From: Sphingobacteriia bacterium
GTDB taxonomy: Bacteria; Bacteroidota; Bacteroidia; Chitinophagales; Chitinophagaceae
Direction of reading: 5' to 3'
Assembly: GCA_017304675.1 (NCBI GenBank)
Contig: JAFKLS010000018.1
Span: 496,001-560,000 of the forward strand
DNA length: 64,000 nt
Below the pieces are notes generated by a model, which was not told the origin of the DNA, did no database searches, and worked only from the letters and a program-made list of their open reading frames with translations. A program made the translations under genes and the position numbers. Below are positions 49,919-58,947 of the stretch, piece by piece; position 1 is the first letter of the stretch, and each line of letters starts with the position of its first letter.

Positions 49919-51469
49919 GTGAACAAAGAATTAATTATTAATGTAGCTCCTTCCGGTGTGGAAATTGCCTTGCTGGAAGACAAAAAACTAGTTGAGCTAC
50001 ACAACGAAAAAGCAGATGCTTCTTTCGCAGTAGGAGATTTGTACCTGGGAAAAGTAAAGAAACTAATACCCGGCCTCAATGCAGCATTTATAGATGTTGG
50101 ATTTGAAAAGGATGCGTTTTTACATTACACAGACCTTTCTCCTTATGCCAGAAGTATTTTAAAATTTACGCAGCAGGCTATTAACGATAAAGATGGTAAG
50201 AATTTCGATTTTGATCAATTTCAGATAGAACCTGAAATTATTAAAACAGGAAAGATTAACGAAGTGTTGAATGGCAAGCCTAATATACTGGTACAAATTT
50301 TAAAGGAACCTATTGCCGCAAAAGGCCCGCGTTTGAGTTGCGAACTAAGTCTTCCGGGAAGGTTTGTAGTACTTACCCCTTTTAACGAGATTGTAGCTGT
50401 ATCTAAAAAAATTCATTCTGCCGATGAGCGCAAAAGATTGCATAAAATAGTAGAGGCCATTCGCCCGAAAAATTTTGGTGTAATTGTACGCACTGCTGCA
50501 GAAGGCAAAACAACGGCAGAACTTCACCAGGATTTATTGGCACTTGTAGATAACTGGAAAGCCATTCAAACCAATTTACGCAGTGCCGTTCCTCCTGCAA
50601 AAATTATGAGTGAGCAGGATAAAACTACCAGTATTTTAAGAGACCTGCTTAACGAAGATTTTAATAAGGTAGTGGTAAACGATAAAAATATTTACAACGA
50701 TACCAAAGCCTATATTCAAAAAATTGCACCTCATAAAGCAGATATAGTAACTTATTACAACAATGGCTCTCCTGTATTCGATTCTTATGGAATAACCAAA
50801 CAGGTAAAAAGTTCTTTTGGCAAAACAGTAAATCTGCCAAGCGGCGCCTACCTGATTATTGAACATACGGAAGCTTTGCATGTAATTGATGTAAACAGCG
50901 GGTATAAAAGCGTAAGTAATAACCAGGAAGAAAATGCATTAGAAACAAATTTGGAAGCTGCTGCTGAAATTGCCCGCCAGCTTAGATTGAGAGATATAGG
51001 AGGTATTATTGTTATTGATTTCATAGACATGAAGTTGCCAGATAACAAAAGAAAACTGCAGGAAGCAATGGAAGAATTGATGAAGGCCGACCGATCTAAA
51101 CATGCAGTGCTGCCCGTATCGAAATTTGGATTAATGCAAATTACCCGCCAGAGAATGAGGCCTGAGGTAAATATTACCACAACAGAAGTATGCCCGGCCT
51201 GTGGAGGCAGTGGAAAAATAGGCTCTACTTTATTACTGGAAGATGAAATAGAAAAACGCCTTCATTATCTTACAACACACTCGCATAAAAATCTATTGCT
51301 CATGGTGCACCCTATTGTTTACTCACATTTAACAAAGGGGATTTTTTCTTCCATTCTAAAAAAGTGGAAGCGCAAATACAAAATAAAGCTTCAAGTAGAA
51401 AAGAACAATAACTACCAGTTAATAGAGTTCAGGTTTTTTGATGAGCATGATGATGAGATAAAGTTTTAA
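49919..51469 (+). CDS. rng: Ribonuclease G/E family endoribonuclease
   Basis: RNase G trims the 5' end of 16S rRNA and degrades mRNA. The product (516 residues from GTG 49919, VNKELIINVAPSGVEIALLED) has an S1-like domain (about 38-120, VGDLYLGKVKKLIPGLNAAFIDVG), the RNase E/G catalytic domain with HVIDVNSGYKS and IVIDFIDM holding the two Mg-binding Asp residues, and the zinc-link CPACGGSGK. Frame-open starts exist at 49889 and 49895, but relatives start at M/V-x-x-ELIIN. The 194-base gap upstream contains a stem-loop and no other gene. No RNase E-type C-terminal scaffold is present. Confidence 0.93.
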   Translation: MNKELIINVAPSGVEIALLEDKKLVELHNEKADASFAVGDLYLGKVKKLIPGLNAAFIDVGFEKDAFLHYTDLSPYARSILKFTQQAINDKDGKNFDFDQFQIEPEIIKTGKINEVLNGKPNILVQILKEPIAAKGPRLSCELSLPGRFVVLTPFNEIVAVSKKIHSADERKRLHKIVEAIRPKNFGVIVRTAAEGKTTAELHQDLLALVDNWKAIQTNLRSAVPPAKIMSEQDKTTSILRDLLNEDFNKVVVNDKNIYNDTKAYIQKIAPHKADIVTYYNNGSPVFDSYGITKQVKSSFGKTVNLPSGAYLIIEHTEALHVIDVNSGYKSVSNNQEENALETNLEAAAEIARQLRLRDIGGIIVIDFIDMKLPDNKRKLQEAMEELMKADRSKHAVLPVSKFGLMQITRQRMRPEVNITTTEVCPACGGSGKIGSTLLLEDEIEKRLHYLTTHSHKNLLLMVHPIVYSHLTKGIFSSILKKWKRKYKIKLQVEKNNNYQLIEFRFFDEHDDEIKF

Positions 51470-51471
51470 AT

Positions 51472-51505
51472 AATAAGAAACCCTGCTAAAGCAGGGTTTC
51501 TTATT
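51472..51505. terminator. Bidirectional terminator between rng and the patatin gene
   Basis: A perfect 15-bp stem (51472-51486 with 51491-51505, AATAAGAAACCCTGC) with a TAAA loop, between convergent genes. Confidence 0.92.
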
Positions 51506-51507
51506 AT

Positions 51508-53709
51508 TTATTTTACCATGCTTTTGAATTTGCCGAATACTTTTTCGTTTATTTCACTGTTAACCGCATCGCCAATACTTTTCTTTTCAGATGCCGTTAA
51601 ATGAAAATTTAAACTGGCATTGGCATCTTTTTCTGTAGGTATATATTGAAAACAAAGTTTTTCAAATAGCCCGTTAAACGAGTTCTGGAAATATGTTTGT
51701 TCATCTTGCTGGTAATAATCCTGTATCTTAAACCAATTGTATTGTAACATAAAAGCGGGCTTTGCAAAACTGCCTATGAAACTAGAGTTTTCGTATGGTT
51801 TCTGCCAGTCATCCTCGCTTCTGTCCCGTATCTGTATCAATATAACTTTAAGCGTATTTTCTTTAAACCAATCCTTAAATGTTTCTAAAAAACGAAATGT
51901 TGTTTCCATCCCAAAATTATCCCGTAACCCTGCATCCATTACATCTATAATAGGTTTTGTTGGCAGCCAAACATTGGGTAAAACATAGGGGAACGTAGCA
52001 TTCATACGTAAAGCGGAGAGCACTTTAATATTACTTGCATTTTGTTTGTAGAAGAAAGAATTAAAGTCTACCGCATCTACAGTATGGCTGCTATTGCTTT
52101 TCATTAAAAACCTGGCAGGATGAGAAGCTATGATCATTTTCCTTGCATCACGTGAGATAACGGAGCTATAAAATATAAGAGGCACCGCAGCTTTTGATTC
52201 TGCAACACTATCATCCCTTACCGATCTGTTTAATAATCCTCCGGTATTCTCATTCAGTTTTTCTTCGAAAGCAAAGCCCCTGTCTTTTGCATACTGATAC
52301 GGCCCAAGTACAAATTTTTGAATAGGCCCAACAATATCTCTTGTAACCATTGAAGAAAAAATAGGATTCAAAAGATCTTTTGAGATATTATTCACTGCAG
52401 CAACTGCATCTATAGCAATATGTTGTTCCTGCTTCTGTTGGTATAATGATCTATAATAGGCAGCGCCTAAAAGCCCTCCTGAAGATCCATTGATGAATAA
52501 AGTATGTTTAAAAAGGTTGCCATTCGTAATACTATCTAACTTAAGCAGTGTTTGCATTGTAAATGCGGCACTGCGTAAACCACCGCCACTTACATTAATA
52601 ATATAAGCTACCGGTTTATCGTTTTCCTGTTTCTTTTTCCAGTTGTTCAATATTTTTATATAAGCCTGCTTATCTTCATTTATAAGGCTATCCGCAGCCA
52701 GGGCTTCTATTGTTTCCTTTGAATAAACGGGCCTTTCATCTTTGTGTTCATAATCTATTCCGTAAGCTTTATTCCTCGGGTCGATGATCTCTTTTTCATA
52801 AAAATAATTGATCATCGCATAAAGCACTAAAACAATAGGGATACTCCATGTTCTGAATAAAGAAGACAATGCGCCGATTAGACCAATAAATACTGAAAAT
52901 AAAATTGTAATACTGGCAGCAGCCGGAATTTGAAAAAGTTTTGCATCGGATATGTATCCTATAACAATCAGGAATATAAAAGCAAGTATGATTGCAAGTA
53001 CGGCAGAAATATTGTGCCTGTTAAAAATACTGTCTAAAAAATCCTGGCTATAATGCCTTACATCCCTTGGTTTTCTTAGATGAAGCCTGGCACTCAAAAA
53101 CCAATCTACCCGCATCTCCTTCTTTTCTTTGGGAAGCGTTTTACTGGCAGCTAATTGTTTATACTGATCGTTGGCGGAAGTAATATTACCCGAAATGGTA
53201 TAATAAATTGTTTTATCGGCTCCGAAAAAATAAAGAAAAGATATAAGAACAATAAGCAAAAAGCCGGCAAAAAAAGCTACTTGTAATAAAACAACTTCCG
53301 TAACAGAAAGCAACTGGTAGCTTAACGAATAGCCGGCACTCTTATACACATAAAACACCAGAAATATTATCGGGATAATGGCATTATTAATGCAAAATTT
53401 TAAAAAAGGCTGTGCTGTAGTGGCTAAAAATTTTACGTATTTGCTATGCAAGATAAAAGTGGCAATATTCCAACTCATAATAAAAACACCTACTGCCGCC
53501 CCTACAAATGCCATACTCAGTGTATTGGTACTATTAAAGTACTCCGGAGCCAGGAAAAGTGAATCCGCACCAAAATTCTTCATAAAATGACCGGCAAGTG
53601 TTGCAAATAAAATATACCAGAAAACAAGGAATACCTGGTTTCTTCTAAAATGCAACAAGAAAAGCTGTATAGGCAATGAAAACCACAGTCCTATAAAAAA
53701 TTTTTTCAT
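51508..53709 (-). CDS. Membrane-bound patatin-like phospholipase
   Basis: This 733-residue protein has an N-terminal membrane region with about six to eight segments in its first 300 residues, and then a patatin domain. Catalytic features: oxyanion VSGGGLRSAAF, nucleophile elbow GSSGG (Ser410 in NGSSGGLLG), and the dyad Asp592 in VMDAGLRD. It probably hydrolyses acyl esters of membrane lipids on the cytoplasmic side, but the substrate is unknown. It is monocistronic, upstream of nothing in its own direction but a shared terminator with rng. Long polytopic patatins of this type are not among the well-studied members. Confidence 0.8.
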   Translation of the reverse strand: MKKFFIGLWFSLPIQLFLLHFRRNQVFLVFWYILFATLAGHFMKNFGADSLFLAPEYFNSTNTLSMAFVGAAVGVFIMSWNIATFILHSKYVKFLATTAQPFLKFCINNAIIPIIFLVFYVYKSAGYSLSYQLLSVTEVVLLQVAFFAGFLLIVLISFLYFFGADKTIYYTISGNITSANDQYKQLAASKTLPKEKKEMRVDWFLSARLHLRKPRDVRHYSQDFLDSIFNRHNISAVLAIILAFIFLIVIGYISDAKLFQIPAAASITILFSVFIGLIGALSSLFRTWSIPIVLVLYAMINYFYEKEIIDPRNKAYGIDYEHKDERPVYSKETIEALAADSLINEDKQAYIKILNNWKKKQENDKPVAYIINVSGGGLRSAAFTMQTLLKLDSITNGNLFKHTLFINGSSGGLLGAAYYRSLYQQKQEQHIAIDAVAAVNNISKDLLNPIFSSMVTRDIVGPIQKFVLGPYQYAKDRGFAFEEKLNENTGGLLNRSVRDDSVAESKAAVPLIFYSSVISRDARKMIIASHPARFLMKSNSSHTVDAVDFNSFFYKQNASNIKVLSALRMNATFPYVLPNVWLPTKPIIDVMDAGLRDNFGMETTFRFLETFKDWFKENTLKVILIQIRDRSEDDWQKPYENSSFIGSFAKPAFMLQYNWFKIQDYYQQDEQTYFQNSFNGLFEKLCFQYIPTEKDANASLNFHLTASEKKSIGDAVNSEINEKVFGKFKSMVK

Positions 53710-53807
53710 ATAACTAACATCAAGGAGTTACCTGTTTACTCAAACGCTGCACTAACACTGCAATAAATAATAAACCAGTTGATTTTTATTGAAAAAAAAC
53801 AGGGAGT

Positions 53808-54860
53808 TTATTTTTTTATTTTCAACAAGTATAAAGATGCAACAAAAGACAACAACAACAGCATTCCCGTAAGCTGGTGCAATAATGCAAACCACTCAAA
53901 AACGGAAAACTTGCCTGCAATAATTCCGGTACTGTTCACAACAGCCAAGATGCCTAAAACCACTTGTATAAGAACCAGAACGAATGGCCAGTTTTTTATT
54001 TTATTAAACACTCCTGAAGCTTTTGCTTTACGGGCTTTGTACCACCATATACCAACCAATATAAAGATAAGATATGCAAGATTTCTATGTATAAAATGAA
54101 TGGCGAGCCTGTTAAAAAAAAGGCTATCGAAAAAACCATCCTGCATCATTGTTGTAGGAAAAAATTCACCGTTTATGGTAGGCCAGGTAGCGGCCGCCTG
54201 TGCAGCTTTAAGCCCTGCCATAAAAGCCCCATACATCAACTGAAAAGAAATCAGCACAACAATAAGAACAGCTAATTTTTTTAAAGGTGCATGCACCAAT
54301 CTTTCTCCTGGCTTTACAATAATCATTAATCCAAATACCAGGGCATAACAAATTAATACCATGGCAGCCAGGAAATGAATAGCCAGTTTAATGTGGTTTA
54401 CATATACATTCTCATCGTTCAGGCCGCTTTTTACCATAATCCAGCCTAACAAGCCCTGCACACCGCCTAAAAAAAACAAAATGACTAATGGATTGATCAT
54501 CCATTTTTGAAAATATTTTTTTAGGATAAAATAAACGAATGGAATAAGGAACACAACACCAATTAACCGTGCCCATAAGCGATGAAACCACTCCCAGAAA
54601 AAAATGAATTTAAAATCTCCGAGTGTGAAATGATTGTTTATGTATTTATACTGTGCAATTTGCCGGTACTGCTCAAATACTTTTTGCCATTCGCTTTCAC
54701 TCATCGGCGGCATAGCTCCCATTATCGGCTTCCATTCCGTAATAGACAGGCCCGAACCGGTTAAACGGGTAATGCCACCTAACAATACCTGAACAACAAG
54801 CATGCCTACTCCAATAAAAACCCAATTAGCAACTATTTTATCTGTGCGGTTACTATTCAT
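53808..54860 (-). CDS. ctaA: COX15/CtaA-family heme A synthase
   Basis: This inner-membrane enzyme oxidises heme O to heme A for the aa3-type cytochrome c oxidase. The 350-residue product (from ATG 54860, MNSNRTDKIVANW; the frame extends to 54938 but relatives start here) has eight membrane segments in two four-helix bundles. Family motifs are LGGITRLTGSGLSITEWKPI near the start, EWFHRLWARLIG (conserved His), and LAIHFIHRNLAYLI in the second bundle. No cox genes are nearby. It is divergent from rnhB. Confidence 0.92.
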   Translation of the reverse strand: MNSNRTDKIVANWVFIGVGMLVVQVLLGGITRLTGSGLSITEWKPIMGAMPPMSESEWQKVFEQYRQIAQYKYINNHFTLGDFKFIFFWEWFHRLWARLIGVVFLIPFVYFILKKYFQKWMINPLVILFFLGGVQGLLGWIMVKSGLNDENVYVNHIKLAIHFLAAMVLICYALVFGLMIIVKPGERLVHAPLKKLAVLIVVLISFQLMYGAFMAGLKAAQAAATWPTINGEFFPTTMMQDGFFDSLFFNRLAIHFIHRNLAYLIFILVGIWWYKARKAKASGVFNKIKNWPFVLVLIQVVLGILAVVNSTGIIAGKFSVFEWFALLHQLTGMLLLLSFVASLYLLKIKK

Positions 54861-54941
54861 ACAAAAAAAGATAGGCAAATGTATAACAACACTTATTAAA
54901 AGAGTTTTAAGAATTACCTTAAAAAAGTGAAATTGCATCTG

Positions 54942-55538
54942 ATGTTACAAACCTTTTACCAAAAACAACTAATTGAGGCGGGTTGTGATGAGGCCGGAAG
55001 AGGTTGCTATGCCGGCCCTGTTTTTGCGGCGGCTGTAATCTTACCTGAAGATTTTCATCATCCGCTATTAAACGATAGCAAGCAGGTAAAAGCTCCGCAA
55101 CGATTGGAGCTGAGAAATTTTATAGAAACCCATGCCATTGCTTTTGCCGTAGCGATGGTAGATAATGATGAAATAGACAATATTAATATTTTAAAAGCAT
55201 CTTATAAAGCCATGCACCTGGCAATTGATGATCTGAAAATAAAACCGGAATTGTTATTGATTGATGGCAACCGTTTCATTCCCTATAAAAAAATGCCATA
55301 TGAATGCATTGTAAAAGGAGATGGAAAAATTGCCAGTATTGCAGCAGCCAGCATTTTAGCTAAAACATATAGGGATGAATTTATGATAAATCTGCACGAA
55401 GAATTTCCGGTGTATGATTGGAAACAAAACAAAGGATATGGAACAGAAAAACACAGAAAAGCCATTGAACGATTCGGGTTATGCAGGTATCACCGAAAGA
55501 GTTTTAACATCATCCCACAACAAATGAATTTGTTTTAG
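54942..55538 (+). CDS. rnhB: Ribonuclease HII
   Basis: RNase HII cleaves RNA-DNA hybrids and single ribonucleotides in DNA. The 198-residue product (from ATG 54942; frame-open GTG at 54927) has the metal-binding Asp-Glu in GCDEAGRGCYAGPV, LNDSKQVKAPQRLELR, LLIDGNRF, and VKGDGKIASIAAASILAKTYRD, with KGYGTEKHRKAI near the end. It is convergent with the barrel gene, and the two stop regions overlap by 4 bases. Confidence 0.94.
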   Translation: MLQTFYQKQLIEAGCDEAGRGCYAGPVFAAAVILPEDFHHPLLNDSKQVKAPQRLELRNFIETHAIAFAVAMVDNDEIDNINILKASYKAMHLAIDDLKIKPELLLIDGNRFIPYKKMPYECIVKGDGKIASIAAASILAKTYRDEFMINLHEEFPVYDWKQNKGYGTEKHRKAIERFGLCRYHRKSFNIIPQQMNLF

Positions 55539-56389
55539 TTTTTCTTTTTGAGCAATAAATGAATATCTGTGGTTAAACCTATAGAAACATTGAACCCACG
55601 TATTTTGGGATAATTAGTAGGGTTACCCGAAAGAAAACTCATTTGAAAATCCATTTTAATTACTTTCCATTTTGCTGGAGCTAATTGAAAGGCCCAATAA
55701 GGTTCCCAATACACAAGATTATTAGACTGAATTTTATCTAAATAAAAAAAGTTCAACTCCTGTTCCGTATAATTGGTACTTCGTTGTTTATACTGCATTA
55801 AATATATCTTACCGCCGATTGAAAGTTTAAAGGTTTCGCCTGCTAAGAAATTAAAATATCCTTGCAAAAAATATTTTGTATTAGCATTTGTATAATTTCG
55901 GAAATAATTATGTGCAAAAGAATCTAAGCCCCTATCATCTATTACAAAATTTCCAAAAGCCATTCCTCCATAAATATTATAAGTAACAGTTTTCTTTTTA
56001 TTTAATGGAATGAAGTAACCAATACCAAATTCAATATTTTGTCTCTTATAATTAATAACGGAGCTATCAAACAAATTAATCGAAGCAAGGTATTGAGGTA
56101 TTGATGGATTGATAGGCGCAAGTGGATAATAACCATATATCTGGTTTTCTTTTTTGTAATTATAAGATGCCATTATCGCTACCTTATTTGTTAAAGCATA
56201 AGCTGCAGAAAGATTAAGGCCATCGGCTGTTTGTGTTCCATCGCCCGAATAATATCCAGTTATTTTTGCATTTCCTTTTTGTGTGAAGTAGTTAACATTG
56301 TTAGGCTGAGCTGCATTAGAGTGCCTATTTGCCCTTTGCAACGTGCAGGAGATAAAAAACAAACAAATTACGCAGCAGATTGGTTTCAT
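55535..56389 (-). CDS. Predicted outer-membrane beta-barrel protein
   Basis: This 284-residue protein starts with a signal sequence and a possible lipobox (LFFISC, Cys15). It is rich in alternating strands: NLSAAYALTNKVAIMASYNYKK, RQNIEFGIGYFIPLNKKKTVTYNIYGGMAFG and FNVSIGLTTDIHLLL. I see no named family; it looks like a Bacteroidota barrel of unknown role. It overlaps the rnhB stop by 4 bases on the other strand. A small A/T palindrome (56393-56412) lies upstream, after the Sua5-like gene. Confidence 0.6.
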   Translation of the reverse strand: MKPICCVICLFFISCTLQRANRHSNAAQPNNVNYFTQKGNAKITGYYSGDGTQTADGLNLSAAYALTNKVAIMASYNYKKENQIYGYYPLAPINPSIPQYLASINLFDSSVINYKRQNIEFGIGYFIPLNKKKTVTYNIYGGMAFGNFVIDDRGLDSFAHNYFRNYTNANTKYFLQGYFNFLAGETFKLSIGGKIYLMQYKQRSTNYTEQELNFFYLDKIQSNNLVYWEPYWAFQLAPAKWKVIKMDFQMSFLSGNPTNYPKIRGFNVSIGLTTDIHLLLKKKN

Positions 56390-56458
56390 GTTTTATTATT
56401 GAACAATAATTTCACTAATTCGCTGCACAATATTCATTACTTATAAAATTTTTAACAA

Positions 56459-57067
56459 TTATTCTTCCCAAACACCCAACCCCTCACGAATAACTTCATA
56501 CGGTTCTTTCGTACAATCAATAACGGTTGAAGGTATAATTCCGCCAATACCGCCATCCACCACAATATCTACCAGCTTTTCAAATTTGTTATAGATCAAT
56601 TCGGGGTCTGTATATTCTTCTACCATTTCCCCCGGAAGCGAAGCCGATAATAACGGATGCTGTAATGCATGTAAAATAGTTCTTGCAATAACATTATCGG
56701 GCACCCTCAGCCCTATTGTATGTTTTTTATTCTGCAAAATTTTGGGTACTTCTTTACTGGCTGGTAAAATAAATGTATAAGCTCCCGGCAGATAACTTTT
56801 CAGTATCCTGTACAGTGGGGTAGAAATACTCTTAGTGTATTTACTTAAATCACTCAGGTCATAACAAATAAAAGATAATTGCGCCTTTGCTGGTTCAACT
56901 CCTTTAATCCTGCATATTTTCTCAATAGCTTTATGTTGAAAAATATCGCATCCTAAACCATAAATGGTATCTGTTGGATAGATAATAGTACCCCCATCGA
57001 GCAAGCACTCAATAATCATTTTAATATATCTCGGGTTAGGATCTATAGGATGTACCTGCAAAAACAT
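56459..57067 (-). CDS. Sua5/YciO/YrdC-family L-threonylcarbamoyladenylate synthase
   Basis: This protein is expected to make threonylcarbamoyl-AMP for tRNA t6A37, or belongs to the YciO branch with unsettled function. The 202-residue product shows GGTIIYPTDTIYGLGCDIFQ, RIKGVEPAKAQLSFICYDLSDL, and a long SxxL block ending ASLPGEMVEEYTD, with PSTVIDCT near the C-terminus. The length suits a single YrdC domain; the KxR[SP] motif is K-A-Q-L-S-F rather than K-R-P, which leans towards YciO. It ends just before the barrel gene on the minus strand. Confidence 0.85.
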   Translation of the reverse strand: MFLQVHPIDPNPRYIKMIIECLLDGGTIIYPTDTIYGLGCDIFQHKAIEKICRIKGVEPAKAQLSFICYDLSDLSKYTKSISTPLYRILKSYLPGAYTFILPASKEVPKILQNKKHTIGLRVPDNVIARTILHALQHPLLSASLPGEMVEEYTDPELIYNKFEKLVDIVVDGGIGGIIPSTVIDCTKEPYEVIREGLGVWEE

Positions 57068-57137
57068 ATTTCAATATAGAGAAAAATAACGGATAGTTTT
57101 ATAACATCTTTCATAATACCTGTGGGCAATTAATCTT

Positions 57138-57145
57138 TATTTTTG
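57138..57145 (+). promoter_or_regulatory. -7 box (TATTTTTG) of the JmjC-like gene
   Basis: TATTTTTG lies 21 bases before the ATG at 57167 and overlaps the alternative TTG start at 57143, which supports the later start. No TTG at -33 is obvious. Confidence 0.45.
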
Positions 57146-57166
57146 TGCCACTCAAAATATACTGAT

Positions 57167-58045
57167 ATGAACCTGAAACCTGTTGATATTGTTGAGAACA
57201 TTTCGCCGGAACAATTCAAATCGGAATATTATCTTACACAAAAGCCATTGGTAATAAAAGGACTTTCCAAACAATGGCCGGCTTACAACAAATGGAACTG
57301 GCTTTTTTTTAAAGACCTGGTGGGTGATCAGAAAGTGGCTTTGTACAATAATGTAAAGAGCGATGCCTATACCCCTATTAATACGGCAGACGATTATAAA
57401 ACCTTTGGTGAATATATTGATATGATCAGTGCCGGGCCTGCGGGATGGAGAATTTTTCTTTTCAACATATTTGATCATGCCCCCCAACTGATAGAAGATT
57501 TTACATGGCCTGATGAATTGATGAAAGGGTTTGTAAAGCGTTACCCCATGCTATTTACGGGTGGCGAAGGTTCTATTACACATATGCATTTTGATATTGA
57601 CCTCAGTCATATCCTCCACACACAATTTTCGGGAAGAAAAAGGGTGTTATTGTTTCCATTTGAAGAGCAACATAAATTATATCGCAAACCTTTTGAGGTG
57701 CTAAGCATGGTAGATTTCAGCAATTACTACGATGCTGAAAAAAGTAAAGTGGATTATGATAAATTTCCTGCACTGAGAAAAGCTAATGGTTACGATATTG
57801 TGCTGGAACACGGTGATACCTTATTCATGCCTGCAGGCTATTGGCATCATATGGAATATTTAGATAGCGGATTTGCCATGAGTTTACGTGCCATGCAAAA
57901 TTCTGTTGGTGGGAAGTTAAATGGTGTTTGGAATTTATTCGGCATGAGGAACATTGATACGCTGTTAAAGAAAACCGCCCCTAAGCCCTGGTACAATTGG
58001 AAACAGAAAAAAATATTTGAAGCAGCACAGAGAGAATTGGTGTGA
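57167..58045 (+). CDS. JmjC-like cupin (Cupin_8) 2-oxoglutarate oxygenase
   Basis: The 292-residue product (from ATG 57167) is a cupin-like Fe(II)/2-oxoglutarate dioxygenase of the JmjC/Cupin_8 group, a family that hydroxylates proteins or other targets. Iron ligands are His141 and Asp143 in HMHFDID and a distal His at 227 or 228 in YWHHMEY. A tryptophan-rich N-terminal part (LVIKGLSKQWPAYNKWNW) is typical. The substrate is unknown. It stands alone between a promoter and a strong terminator. Confidence 0.87.
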   Translation: MNLKPVDIVENISPEQFKSEYYLTQKPLVIKGLSKQWPAYNKWNWLFFKDLVGDQKVALYNNVKSDAYTPINTADDYKTFGEYIDMISAGPAGWRIFLFNIFDHAPQLIEDFTWPDELMKGFVKRYPMLFTGGEGSITHMHFDIDLSHILHTQFSGRKRVLLFPFEEQHKLYRKPFEVLSMVDFSNYYDAEKSKVDYDKFPALRKANGYDIVLEHGDTLFMPAGYWHHMEYLDSGFAMSLRAMQNSVGGKLNGVWNLFGMRNIDTLLKKTAPKPWYNWKQKKIFEAAQRELV

Positions 58046-58064
58046 TAAGCTATTAAATTATTCT

Positions 58065-58102
58065 AACCCCCGACAGTCTTTTCAAGAGCTGTCGGGGGTT
58101 TA
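58065..58102. terminator. Bidirectional terminator between JmjC-like and beta-lactamase genes
   Basis: A GC-rich 12-bp stem (58065-58076 with 58089-58100, AACCCCCGACAG/CTGTCGGGGGTT) lies between two convergent genes. Confidence 0.92.
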
Positions 58103-58106
58103 TTTA

Positions 58107-58943
58107 TTATCTCTTTCCTTCCATAAAACCCAATTGTTTTAGTATTCCTTTTAAAATATTGATGCGAATTTTTACTATATCGGCATCTTTTTTCCCCTCA
58201 ACATTCAACACAAAGAAATAAGGATGTTTATTTTCTTCTATCCAGCCAACTATCCAGCCGATTGAGTTACCGTTTTCTTTAAAGCCCCATCCTGTTTTAT
58301 ACGCCAACTGATAGTTTGCCGTATTATCATGCAGCATTACATCCTTCACAGCTGTTTGCCAGCGTTTATCAAAAGGAAGCTGAGCGAAATATAATTTTTT
58401 AACCAGGCCTAATTGCTCATCAGATGTGATCTTTAAAGAATTGTTCAGCCAAAAACTGTCAATGGGACCGCCAATTTTTTTATTACCGTAATGCAAACTA
58501 TCCAACCATTGTTGCATGGTATCTTTTCCAATTCTTCTCGCTACTTCCTGATAATATGGAACAGCAGAAACTTTAAATGCTTCTTCCATTGTTAAATCTT
58601 TGTTCCAATCTTCATTCCATCTTTTCACACCATCCCATTTAATGATCATTTTTTCATTCACAATTCTTCCTGTTTGTAACCCGATTAAAGAATTTACAAT
58701 TTTGAAAGTAGATGCAGGCAAATACGCAGAATCTTTGTAGCGGGATAAATTATAAATAGTGAAGTTGGCAGAACCATTATCCAATATGGCGAAAGTTCCT
58801 GTTACCTGATTACTATCGAAATATTTTTTCAGGCTTTCATCAACTGTTACATTGTTGGGAGAGCAAGCGTGAATTGAAAAGTAAAAAGCAAAAAGTAGAA
58901 AATAGTAAACAAATTGCTTGCTTTTTATAAATCGATAACTCAT
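58107..58943 (-). CDS. Class D (OXA-type) beta-lactamase, lipoprotein
   Basis: This 278-residue protein is a serine beta-lactamase of class D with every active-site motif intact: STFK (Ser78 and carbamylated Lys81), SAV (126-128), YGN (152-154), Trp165 in FWL, and KTG (216-218). A signal peptide ends in a lipobox-like IHAC (Cys27), so it is probably membrane-anchored in the periplasm. The YGN...GGPIDSFWL block strongly resembles the OXA family. It starts 4 bases after kbl, as the third gene of the mqnC-kbl-bla operon, so expression follows housekeeping genes. No AmpR or BlaR regulator is near. Spectrum cannot be predicted from the motifs. Confidence 0.92.
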   Translation of the reverse strand: MSYRFIKSKQFVYYFLLFAFYFSIHACSPNNVTVDESLKKYFDSNQVTGTFAILDNGSANFTIYNLSRYKDSAYLPASTFKIVNSLIGLQTGRIVNEKMIIKWDGVKRWNEDWNKDLTMEEAFKVSAVPYYQEVARRIGKDTMQQWLDSLHYGNKKIGGPIDSFWLNNSLKITSDEQLGLVKKLYFAQLPFDKRWQTAVKDVMLHDNTANYQLAYKTGWGFKENGNSIGWIVGWIEENKHPYFFVLNVEGKKDADIVKIRINILKGILKQLGFMEGKR

Positions 58944-58947
58944 AGTT

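Noticed and set aside
54861..54938. Heme A synthase start extended to 54938, overlapping the rnhB start
   Set aside because: Relatives begin at the sequence after 54860, and the extension would put two divergent genes over each other.
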